Below, one piece after another: positions 42,001 through 53,100 of a DNA stretch of 64,000 nucleotides. The translations under genes were made by a program, and so were the position numbers. The stretch's first letter is position 1, and every line of letters begins with the position of its first letter. The DNA comes from Owenia fusiformis (taxonomy: Eukaryota > Annelida > Polychaeta > Sabellida > Oweniidae). The stretch lies in contig CAIIXF020000005.1 in the NCBI GenBank assembly GCA_903813345.2, positions 25,857,375 to 25,921,374 on the forward strand, given 5' to 3'. The notes beneath the pieces were generated by a model, which saw nothing but the letters and a program-made list of their open reading frames with translations, was not told the DNA's origin and searched no databases.

Positions 42001-43048
42001 AACCTGTTCTCTCACTTCTTCCAGCTCATTATTTTTATCAGCAATTTCTTTCCTAGCTTGCTCAAGTAGTGAAGTATATTTGGCTTGCATTTGTTTCATC
42101 TCTTCCATGACTGTGCCCAAGTCACCTTGCAGAGTGTGGTTCTCATCTTGGCACCTGGACACAACAGTAATAAGTATCAATACATTTATAATCAGAGTAT
42201 TCCCTGTCTATGAGAATATGAGTTTACAATTACATTACTTAAAGGTCTACTATGCACATTTTCAACATTCTTTGTCAAAATAAAGATTTACTTTTTGACT
42301 TCATAGTATATCCAATGGATTGATAAGTAATTTATCTTAACTTATCTTTTATTGGACACCAAAAACAGCTCAGATGGGCCACATCAAAGCTTACAATAAA
42401 TTATAAAAAAAATATTTTCGATCTGTCAAGTTTTTGTATATCAGGTTTTTGCCAATGTCAATGAAAGATGGCGAAGTTGTTTGTATCAAAGGATCCATTC
42501 AATTCTATAGAAGTGTCGCTATTCTTAAATCAAGAGTTATTAAAAATTGCACTTTGTCAAACATGTGCAGGCACTACTAATGATCTCTGAACTTCAAATG
42601 CTTTTTTCTACGTGCGCTATTTTTTTCTAGGTTCAATATTAATGCAAATCAATCTTTGTATCATATTTGATTGAGTGTGTGAGTAACATGTTTCAATGAT
42701 TATTTTATGCTTTTTTCTTCTGAAGTAAGCATAGTGGGGCTTTAATTTAAGATTTGATTTTTTTGCTTTTAATTTGATCTTATCAAATAAAGAGGGAGCT
42801 GAAGATTTGAATAAAATGATGTTAATAAACACAAAAGGGACAAAATCTTAAAACTAAGTGTACCTGGTAAATTCTGCCTTGAGTTCCAGGTAATTGGCTT
42901 TATGTCTTTCCTTCAGTAACTTCTCATCAGTCAGCATCTTTTGCAGTTGCGTCTGTTGTGTTAAACGCTCCAAGATGGAATGATCTATTCCTTGATCTGC
43001 CATCCTCCCTCCTGAGTCCCCCAAGAAACTGACCCCACCCTGAGCCAT
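36001..43048 (-). CDS. CEP83: CEP83, centriolar distal-appendage coiled-coil protein
   Basis: CEP83 (CCDC41) recruits distal-appendage components so that the mother centriole can dock to membrane and start a cilium. Eleven exons: 43048-42864, 42154-42004, 41530-41306, 40930-40682, 39869-39623, 38800-38656, 38283-38134, 37869-37506, 37305-37205, 36834-36663 and 36189-36001. All phases agree, giving 725 aa (human about 700). Residues 35-60 (QKMLTDEKLLKERHKANY and LELKAEFTR) match the human N-terminus (FQKMLIDERL..HHKANYQTLKAEHTR). Exon 3 (TPQKIDQL, YNKLRYEYSFLKSEYEH) and exon 10 (LKDLQKRHMEFRSLLVPQ) are also strongly family-like. Nearly the whole protein is Glu/Lys/Gln-rich coiled coil, with a polar tail ending DSDVDQS. 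Introns carry several foldback elements. The gene lies downstream of NR2C on the same strand. Confidence 0.95.
39146..39452. mobile_element. Foldback element in a CEP83 intron
   Basis: The outer arms ttttattatatacctcatat (about 39146-39165) and atatgaggtatataataat (39432-39450) are inverted complements. A second inverted pair inside, gggaagat..acgtactaat and attagtaca..atcttccc (about 39277-39347), forms a hairpin. It lies in intron 5 and has no coding capacity. Confidence 0.55.
39487..39600 (+). repeat. GTCACCACC-family short repeat
   Basis: Reads ggtgacatattgttatagtc, then a T-rich stretch, the diverged core gacatctgtaatgaatgg and tcacattttacacgttgatg. It matches the full copy at 34256-34372 in order. 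It sits in CEP83 intron 5 just downstream of exon 5. Confidence 0.6.
39977..40664. mobile_element. Non-autonomous DNA element with actatagacgtc / gacgtctacagt ends
   Basis: Roughly 690 bp in CEP83 intron 4. The ends tactatagacgtc and gacgtctacagta are inverted complements with mismatches. Both subterminal regions carry cgcg-containing stretches: attttcgcgccg near the left, cgcgggttc, cccgcgaatatagcg and ccgcgaaatta on the right. No transposase-like frame is present. Confidence 0.5.
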
Positions 43049-43179
43049 AACTATTATTAGATATTAGCTGAAATCACAATTTTGATACTTTACAAATTTT
43101 GAATTCAAGATGACAGTATTATCTATGGGCCAAGTAGTGGTGTAATGACCCTGGTGTAATGAGTCTCGGCTGTAGTGAC
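43049..43179. promoter_or_regulatory. Probable CEP83 5' leader / promoter-proximal region
   Basis: Short stretch immediately upstream of the CEP83 start codon, before the SINE-like repeat. No TATA box or other core motif is obvious. The assignment comes from position only. Confidence 0.25.
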
Positions 43180-43350
43180 TAGCCCCTCTGGCCAAAGCAC
43201 TAGAGCATCAGTCTTGGTCGCGGAAGGTCCTTGGTTTGATTCCCCCACAGGGTATTGAATTTAGCACACACCCTTCCAGGGCTAGTATCTGGCTCGTTAT
43301 ACTACAGCTCCCAGGATGAGCGTGCCCATGGGTTTTTACAGTATAAGCTC
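43180..43350 (+). repeat. tRNA-derived SINE-like repeat
   Basis: The order of elements is that of a tRNA head: an A-box-like tggccaaagcactagagc (43189-43206), the anticodon-arm-like gtcttggtcgcggaaggtcc, and a B-box-like ggtttgattcc (43233-43243, consensus GGTTCRANYCC). A non-tRNA tail beginning around accctgg..gggtattgaattt follows. It does not fold as an intact tRNA and is best read as a SINE, 130 bp upstream of the CEP83 start codon. Confidence 0.6.
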
Positions 43351-43359
43351 AAGAGATCT

Positions 43360-44510
43360 AGAAGTTACTTCATACTTTTACCTTGGCCTGTGGATGACAG
43401 AAGTTCAATTTTGACTGACGATTATTTTCCTTGCGGAATTTTACTAGTTGTCTACAGTCTATGTATAGTCTAATCAATCTGTGCAAATCAAAAAATTATC
43501 TGAATTTTTTTCGAAATAATTTTCCACAGGGAATACTATTATAAGCAGTAGATTCATCGGAGGGCTTGCCCGACGCCTCGAGACAAGCCCCTGTGTAATT
43601 TTCCATTCTACAATCGATTTATGGGTACCTAAAACATACATTCGTCAATCATTAGGACAAATACAAACCTTGTTATCGCATGCATTACTTTATTTATCTT
43701 GCATTCCATAATATATTGTTTGTAGTGTAATAAAAGAGATGGAATCTTTAAAATTGATTTTTAAAAATCTGCGCTTCCGCAAACAAACGGTGACGCATGC
43801 GCAGAGAGTTTCCGTCGTGTTACACTAGACGAAAATGTTTGAAACTCCCGGGAAGTTACATTGACTGGTTAGTCAGGTCATAATATTAGTTAAAACGTGT
43901 TCTCCTCGTCACCAAATCCCATCCTCACCCATAGCAGCGTCATTTGGGGTTCACTGTGATTTTCAGCTGCTGGGAGATTAGGTTTGTTACATCTCACTTT
44001 TTTACTTTAATTCTCCCCATTCAAATTTCTATCTATTTTTGGGCCATTCATAGTATAAGGTCAATTATAATTGTTTAAATGTAATCGAAAAATGTTTCAT
44101 TCCATCCCAAGGTCAAAACAAAAAGATGAACTGTAAAATATTGTTTCATGGTTTCTTTTTGGCTGTCTCCAATATTTCTATGTCCTGAGTAAAGGGATTG
44201 AGTTTGGATTGGATTGGATTGTGCAGAGACATATAAAACAGAACTAGAAAACAGCAACTCCTTGGAGTAGAAAATCCCACTGAGCAAAACAGATTTTATT
44301 GAATACATTGTCATTTGGGACATTACATGGTAGAAACAACCAGGAAATATTAGAGTAATATTGTCTCCTTTTGGTATTTGGTAGATATTTAAGTTATTGA
44401 AAAATACAAAATGTACTGAAGATGGACTTCCTGTCTCATATACTGATACTGGGGTACCTGAGTAGGAAAACAGACACCTCTTACACTCTAAAGAATAAAA
44501 GCAATAAAAA
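43360..44510. other. CEP83-NR2C intergenic spacer
   Basis: No gene seen. A fragment at 44245-44292 (agaaaacagcaactcc..aatcccactgagcaaaac) recurs at 51233-51283 in a GST intron and marks another interspersed repeat. The CEP83 promoter probably lies in the lower part of this block. Confidence 0.4.
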
Positions 44511-45303
44511 TTTATGAATTGATTTAGAACCAGTTCATTTTATTTCATTTCATACATAATTTTAAGCACAATGATCAGCATAAAATACACCTTAAAATAA
44601 TGATACTCTTATCTACAATCAAATATACACAACTTATATAGCTATCATACATTTATATACACAATATAGAGGCTACTATACACTAAAACATCTAAATGTA
44701 TATGAGATCTCATGATTATCTGTCTAAAGTTGAAATGAAGCATGGAAAAGGAAAAAGAATACATACATGTACTGTAAAACAGGTATTTTCCAGCTTGAAT
44801 TTTAAGTGCACTCCATACTGAATATATTTTAGCCAAGAAAAATTCCCTGATTTACAGAATCAAAATATATTTATATCACAATAGAGACTTAAACTGAAAA
44901 AATATATGGCACCTATGCCAAAATTATCTTAAATTATACAATAATAGTTGTCCACAATCCAATTTGAGACTGAGACTCCAGGGCTATTATTTTACAATGT
45001 TTGATCAACTGTTGATGGTTAGGGAATAGGCTATTGTTAAATCTTGACTTTCCACATTATCATTTTACTTACTATAGAGTTTGTCCTATATGTAAACTTA
45101 CTTATGACATGCCCATTATATATTCTATTCTGAGTGGTTCATGGACAGCTGGTATTTCACCAATCAGATCACACATATAAATGATGATGTATCTTATAAG
45201 TTGTCCTTTTACATAAAGTCAAAAACATGCTATTTTTCTGAATCATCTCATCATTGATTTTTCAATCAAAAGATTGATATTAGAAATTGATATACTTGTT
45301 CAG

Positions 45304-45478
45304 TACAGTAGAACCTGTCTTAGTGATCACTTCCCTCTGGTGAACACCTGTCTCTAGTGGACAGATTTCCTCCACACATTCTCTAACTTCGGTGTGAATT
45401 AATCTCTCTAGTGAACACCTACCAACAAGGAATATTTTTTCTCAGCAAAAAATGTTCAATATACACAGGTTTTACTAT
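45304..45478. mobile_element. MITE with acagtagaacctgt / acaggttttact ends
   Basis: About 175 bp with imperfect inverted termini and internal repeats of the type gaacacctgtctctagtgga and ctctagtgaacacct. Partial copies lie at 20228-20315 and about 60950-60990 (gtcttagtgaacacttgtcc). Confidence 0.55.
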
Positions 45479-46730
45479 CCATAAAAGAGAGTAAAATCGA
45501 TTGCATATAAAAATGTAGACATCTATGGCATATCAATGAAAACACACCCTGGCTCCTGTGTTCATATCATTCACATATGACAGAGGGTATATCATTAAAT
45601 ACAAGGCTTAGAGACTCTATCAGTCTGTTTCAAGTGTAGAACTATGAATTTCAATAATAATTCATGCACTATATAACTCTGAACTTGCTCAAAATTTGTG
45701 TCAAGCAATGTCTGAAAATCCAGTTTGAAATCCAGTCCATGATATCACAATTCTGTGCACATCAATTTTGTTTGCGACAATGGCTGAGTAACTTTTTAAT
45801 TGAGTTCATTATCATTGAATCTAAAGTAAAATCAAAATCTTTATTTAAATTATCAAGAAATAAACAAATATACAACATGGCATATGTCACACATACCAAG
45901 AGTATCTATAACAATCACTGTGTTCATACATGTAAAATATAAATGACTATCCTAGCATTTGTGATATGTAAAATTTCATGAAATAAATAATAACTATTTC
46001 GCTACAATATACCATCTACCATAAATAATTACAAATCGATTTTCTTTAATTTGCCATTGATTCAACTACTATCTACTGTAGTAGAAACAACAAATCACAT
46101 TAAAAATATTGACTAAATTAAGAAAATGCAGGACATTACATGTCCTTTTACAAAAATATGGACAAGAAAAAGTTAAATGAAGCTAATTGAGAAGACAGGC
46201 CAATTACTTTTCCATATAGCAACACACAGGTCAAATGACCTTCTCATAGAAATATAATCTGTAGTGTTACAAATGAGGGATGGCAGTGATAAATACTGCA
46301 TAATAATTAATAATAATGAAGTTGAGGAGTTGAATAAAAAGTTTCAACACATAAAATAAGAGATGGTGGCCAATTGTCAAAAGTTATGGAGAACCCCCCT
46401 CCCTTCCTTCTTTTAATAAAATCTGAAAATGTTACTTTGCCTTTCAAAAAAAATCAACATTCCTCAGTCTACTAAAATCATTATTTATACCGCTACCCAA
46501 AAAATGAACTTCATTTTTCCTAATTGTTGACGATCGGACACCATCCCTAAGTGACAAAACAGAAACATCCATCCTATCATAAATATAAGACTGTGATGTT
46601 CTAAACATATATGCAGCTGTACATGATCTTACTTATGTCTTAGTTTTCAGTGTTTTTCACATTTTGCTCAGTGTTCACAATACAAGGTCTCATGTTACAA
46701 GTCTGCTGTTCTTACACATATTTATAGTAA

Positions 46731-46870
46731 TGCCTGGGTCACATTTGCTGTGATTCATCGACCGGGGCCCGGCCGATTGAGTATTTTGTTCAAAACTGAA
46801 TACATTTCTGAACACAATACTCAATCGGCCGGGCGCCTAGGTGAAAAGCGGAGCAAATGTGACCAAGGCA
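46731..46870. mobile_element. Foldback MITE, tgcctgggtcacatttgct termini
   Basis: 140 bp hairpin. tgcctgggtcacatttgct pairs with agcaaatgtgaccaaggca. Internally ggcccggccgattgagtatt pairs with aatactcaatcggccgggc. It lies downstream of the NR2C stop codon. The same terminus appears diverged near 11722-11741. Confidence 0.65.
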
Positions 46871-46920
46871 TAAGTAGACTTTACATGTAACGAGACTGAA
46901 AATTTATGCACTGTTTGATC

Positions 46921-47077
46921 AAATAATGTATAATTGTAGAATTCAAGCATGCAGTTCATAACACTATTTGAACAAATAAAGCAAATAATGCGTAACTGTA
47001 GAATTCAAGCATGCAGTACATAACACTATTTGAACAAATAATGCAAATAATGTGTGACTGTAGAATCCAAGCATGCA
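46921..47077 (+). repeat. 62 bp tandem repeat, 2.5 units
   Basis: The unit aaataatg..gtagaattcaagcatgcagt..cataacactatttgaac begins at 46921, 46983 and 47045. The first two copies are nearly identical. It lies within the presumed NR2C 3' untranslated region. Confidence 0.7.
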
Positions 47078-47183
47078 TGATCTTTAAGCCTTTGTGACAC
47101 GTGGCTCACTGTAACTTTCTGGCCTCAATGACCATATTATTGTATGGATAAAACAGGAAAATACATGTATATATATGCAACCC

Positions 47184-50100
47184 TCACACAGCTACCCCAC
47201 TCTGCAATGGTGATTCTGACAGAACTTGCTGTTCTTGAGTTGTAATTACTTGTGGCTGTAGTCCCATTTGTAAGTTATAATCCGAAGTTTCCATTCGTAG
47301 AATATATGGAATTATACTGTCTATTTGTACATTGCCGATAAGCCCAACAAAAAAGAGCTCTTCCATTATGGAGGGGCTGAGAGAGCGCAAGGCTGGTAAT
47401 CGGAGAAGAAGCTTAGCAAATCTATCAGGGCATTCTGGGTAATGTTCCTGCTCATGTTCAAAGAGCTCTCTATGAGCCTTTTCTTGAAATTTTTCCAGCT
47501 GATTTTTCGGTGTACAAGGGTGATCTGGAAAGTACATGGTTTTAGGTTAATGTTTTCTGTCATGTAATAAACAAAAGAAATATACTACATAAATACAATA
47601 ATGTACTAAAAAAAAAATTCTCTCCAAAAATGTTGATTTTCCAACTTTCTCAGTAAATATATGCACAAGAAATAGAAAGGGTTGGGTCACAAGGACTTAC
47701 TATAATCCAATTCCATACACAAATACTCAGAAACATTTCAATATACATGTATAATACAATCAATATACCTGGGCTGAACAGTGCCATAGTTTTTAGATAA
47801 GCATATTCTACTTCATCCACTTTTAGTGACTGCAGGCTCTGGACATACTCCTGGAGCTTAATGATGTGATCTGACACCAGGCGTACGCGGTCAGCATTCA
47901 GTTTCTCTATAATCACATAACAACACAAAATATATTATTGATCTTTTACTTCATGTTATGTATAGCAAACCACCAGGGTAACTTTATATTTTTTGAAGGG
48001 ACTGGTGTGAAATTATATTTTATTCATAGGAGATAAATAAATGTTTTACAATAACATTTTTTATATTCACATCCACTTGTGAATATTCCTATTTCCATTG
48101 ACCAGCCTTGCTTGCATGAGGAGATATCAATATCTAGCTGTTTGTGAATGGAAAATTGATATCCCTCAAATATCATAGGATCCCCATGTATTTGCTCATT
48201 TAGAAAACCTAACTATACAACCAAGAAAGATTCAGCTCATAAGGCTCCAAGTCCGTAGCCAGGGCCCAGAACCAGGGGCAAAAGCTGGCTATAGGCCTGC
48301 AGAGTCAAGAGTTGTCAAGATTAAATCCTAAGGGGGGGACTTTATATTGACGAGAGATTCACCTCAGTATGGAAGCAGTGGGGACTAGGCCATGTATGCC
48401 AAATATGCCACTATACAGTTTTTTTGAATTATTCATATTAAGATCACTATGGTATTTCAACAACATTTACTATTAATCATAAAAATATGCTTTCATTGCC
48501 TTTGGTGCAATATATAATAATAATAATGATATACTGTACTTTATATGAACTTTTTTGAAGGGTAATTTATCATTTTTGGGCATGCACTTCAATACCATAC
48601 TTTAGTATATGTGTCTAAAATCTATTCATCATGTTGATACTTCTAGTGGGACATCAGATGAACTGAATGGTGGTGAACTATACCGTGAAATTGACTGCAC
48701 CAGCCCATATCACCCTCAGGTCAACATCATACAAAGTCTATGTCTGTATACTGTCACACTCTAGTGAATAGACTGTATATTAAACATGTATAAGAACATT
48801 GGGGTTTAAAGTTGTACTCAAACCATTTTACTCAATTTAGATATATTTATGCTATCTTACCGTATGAAGGTCACACTTTACGATGGTGAACCATCAACAA
48901 TTCCAAAAGTTAATTTTATCATGATATCAGGTATAATAAAGTCAGCACGTGTCTGTTTTCGCGGCAAAACTGATTTCATTTTCAGAGCAGAAATTTTACG
49001 CCATGTGACATGACGTGTGTGACTGAAACAACTTGCCGCAAAATCTGATTTTGTAGATAAAAATGAAACGCTGGCTTTCAAAAACGAGTTATTTGCTCTT
49101 ATGTTGAGTAAATTATTGCATGATTAGAGCTTTTCTCATCAATTTTGCAAAGGGTATGATATCACTTGCAATTGAGTGCGGAATCAATCGAGATGAAATG
49201 CTATTGAAAGCATGTAAGTTATATAACAGCAAACATTGCCAGTGTTTGGGGATTAAAACTTTTTAACCCGAATGTAATGCTGTAAGGCCAAAATATGATT
49301 ATTGGTTTTAGTACAACTTTAAGAGAATATAACACAGCTGCACTAATGATTCATCTACTGTATTTTTATCACAACTGTATCATAACTTTTGAACCCTATT
49401 TTTCAGTGGAAACATTTCATTTGTTTCATCACATAACTGTGACAAAATCCCAACAGTTTCCGATTAGTTAATCAATTGGCATCAATTTTTGGATATTTTC
49501 CTTGTATGCTAAGCGCTTAGTAAAATGCAGTGATTTTGGCATGTACATTACAACCTAGAGAAGGGACTTTTGAAATGCACATTCCCTTTAAACAACTTAA
49601 GTTGAATTATCGGTTGTACAAATAAAATGTTCAGTTCAATGAATTCAATTGGCTTTGTGCCTCCGCACAATGCATGCATTATAAACCCTATATATATAAC
49701 TGTAACTGTTTGAAGCACACTCACTAAGTACTGTACTGCACACCAGCTGTATCAAGAAACTAAGAAAAATCTAAATCTTGAGATAAAAATGCAGAAAAAA
49801 TTCAAATTGACGTATTTCTCAGTCAGAGCTAGGGGTGAACTGATACGACTGCTGTTTCATTATGCTGGAAAAGAATTTGAAGATGTTAGAGTAGAATTTG
49901 CAGAATGGCCAGCACTGCAGCCAAGTAAGTATACTAAAGTATCACGATTTTATTAGATAAGTGAACATACATTGTATTACCTGCAACAATGTATTTTTGA
50001 ATGAGATGTAACTACAAGGGATTATCACTTTCAATCATATCACAGTTCATGAATTGGAGGGGGAGGGTAATCTAAATAATGTTTTCAATATAACATACAT

Positions 50101-53100
50101 GTAGACTAAAGTAAAAACTGCATCAAAGTCATTAGGTTATTCTTTCCAAAAAAGGTTTTTGAAAAAATGCTATACCTGCCAATGATATTTTCTGGTTGAA
50201 ATTGATATGAAGAATGTGTGTATTTCCTTGCTTTTTTCAGGAAGGTATCATTACATTGTATTCTCTTAGAAAACCTAGTAAGTGGTCAATGGAAATCCAG
50301 TGTTATTGAGAAACTTGGAGAAGAAATTTGGAAAATTGAAAAGGCGGCCATTTTGAATGATTTTTCCAAATTTTTCCTGGAACTGCCACTGATCTGTTAC
50401 CAGGTTTACTAGAAGGAGACATTACAAGGATACTTTCTTGAAAAATCAAGGAAATACACATATTCCTTCATACTTTATTTTGTACCAGAAAATAACATGG
50501 GCAGGTATAGCATTTTTTTTCAGAAATGTTGTTTGGAAAGAATAACCTCATTCACATCTTATTCTGATATAAAAAAAATTTACTTTAAATATTTTTATGA
50601 GAAGGCTAGGGGTGAGTTAATATGTGTATGTGTGCTGACAAACAGTATGAGTAACACAAATATTGTCTTAATGAAGTGTGCATTGTTCCGAAGGAGAGAA
50701 ATGTTGCAGCTGCCATTTTATCAATATTTTCAGTTCCTTAGAACTGTAGAAAGAGCCCTGTTTTCAAAAAGGGTCTTATTGTATTCTTTCAGATACCCCT
50801 TACTTGTCCCTCCCTATATTGGAACATGGAGGTGTTGTGGTAGGACAGAGTACCAGCATTGCTAGATATGTGGCCAAGGAACTAGGTAAAGCACTCACTT
50901 TGTACCTCAAAAGAGAAATCTGATTCTCCTGCATATATCATTAACTTAAAGCTTTCATTTCATGAATGTGTTCCTGCATTAGTTCAACTCTTTCTTACTG
51001 TTTTATCAAATCTCAACCATGACATTTTGATGTGAACTACAATTAATTCTCTATGTACAGGTCTTGCCGGTAGAACAACACTAGAACAAGCCCTCACAGA
51101 TGGTATTATTGATTCTATAACAGACATATTCAATGAGTTGGTAAAATTTGCCTTTGAAAAAGATGAAACCAAAAAGGTTAGTATTTACAATATGTTTGCA
51201 TTACATTTTATGCAGCTTTGCTTTCCTTTATAACAAGAAAACAGCAACTCCACATAGTAGCTAATCCCACTGAACATAACATGTTTTGATAAATAGTGGC
51301 CATTTTGATAATATCTTCTTGAACAGCATATGAAATTTGAAACAAATCCATCCATGGTATTTGAGTTATTAAAGACTACATTTTTTTACGAAAAATGGTG
51401 GCCATTTTAAAATTCAGAGGCCATTTTGGAAATGTCTTCTTAAGCAGAACTCTTACTTCCTTAGGCATCAGCATAAGAAATTTGAACCAGATCTGCCAAC
51501 TGGTATTTGAGATATCATATATATCATACCTAAAATGTACATGTTTCAGGAAGAACTTAAGACTAAGTACATAGAGGAAACTCTCCCTAAGTGGTGTGGA
51601 CTTATTGAGAAGCAATTGGAAACAAAAGTCAATGGTAATGGTACCTGGCTGGTTGGAGATCAAGTAAGAAAGTTTTAATAAATAAAGTTCAATAAATAAT
51701 ATAATTTTCAATGAAATTTTAATTTATAAGGAAGATGTTTTCACACTTTATAAACCTGCGCTATGCAAGTTTTTTCTCTTAAAGAATAGTTTTTTTTCAA
51801 AACGTGCAAGTGAATGTGTAGAATTATGGTCAACTATGGATTAGTTCTCCCATTTGTAATGTTTACTTGGCCAATTGAGTATAAAGGTACAGGAAAAATA
51901 ATTGGAATTGGGTCCCTGGGAAAGTGAAATGAGAGCAGGACAGTAATCCCAGGGGTTGAAATAATATATGCTCACGTACACATTCTCTTAATAAAAACAT
52001 GTAAATTAACCTCTCTAATATGGTAGATGGTTTTAAACATTTTCATAACTCCATCAACAGACAAAATAAACAATGAATGTGTATGTTTTATTCCAGATAA
52101 GCTGGGCAGACATTGGTGTGTTCAACTTTCTCAACTACATGGAGCTCATGAAACTTGACATTGGCTTCAGCCGATACCCTTACTTAAATGCCCTAAAAGA
52201 AAGAGTACAAGGCACAGAAAGAATCAGCAATTACATCAGTGAGAGACCAGAAGCTACCATGTAACAGTCAACAATAGAGACTACAATATGAGAACAATCA
52301 AGATTAGAGACAACAATACTTAGTTTCTCTTGCCTATTGGTAGTTTGGACATTGCAAAAGTATATGAACAAATATGTGAAATCTGTATTAATCAATATCA
52401 GTTATTTTTTTCCATACAATGCATTATTTAACATTAAGATAAGTACAGGGATTTTAATTTTTACCTCGTGTTTTGATACACAATAATATATTTTCAAAAT
52501 GTGATTAAAAAGATTAGAAACTAAACAATAAATAATTTTAACAAGGTACTAACATGCAAAATTTTGGTGGTGACATAAAAATAATGAGAATATTTTTTTT
52601 TAGGATTTTGTCTTGCTGTATAAGTAGTTTAAATATTGTACATTTAGATGAATAAATATATGAAACTAATAATAATACAATGTACATGTGTATTTTTCAT
52701 TTTTTATTTCCCGCTTCTTTATTCCCATCTACTAATGTTTTGATAAAGAATATAATATATTTGCATATGAAATGTAGTATTCAGCATGAACCATAACACA
52801 AGAATATTTCACAAGAAAATACAATGACCTTTTCACAGCCATGTTCGTCAATGCAAAATAGAGTGGAATCAGTTGGACAAAGTAGGAAGGCATTGGCCAA
52901 AAGTTATTGAAAATCATAACATTTTGTGAGAATTGTGAGATATTTCAATGAAAATAGGGTATGTGCTTGTTTGGTATAGGAAAAAGCGGGATGTTATTTT
53001 TCTGATTTGCAAAGTTTCAAAATCCTGCCTTTGTTAAATATTTTCTTTAAAACTTTGGTTTTCATTGTCTTCAGAAAGTGTTTGTGAAGAAACACAGCAA

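Larger units (their letters stand above)
44520..47183 (-). other. Probable long 3' untranslated region of NR2C
   Basis: No coding signal over 2.6 kb following the NR2C stop at 47184. The block contains a MITE (45304-45478), a foldback (46731-46870) and a 62 bp tandem repeat (46921-47077). How far the transcript extends is not known. A minus-strand AATAAA (tttatt on the plus strand) near 44540 is one possible end. Confidence 0.35.

Noticed and set aside
43180-43250. True tRNA gene
   Set aside because: A- and B-box-like motifs are present but the acceptor stem does not pair, and a SINE-type tail follows.
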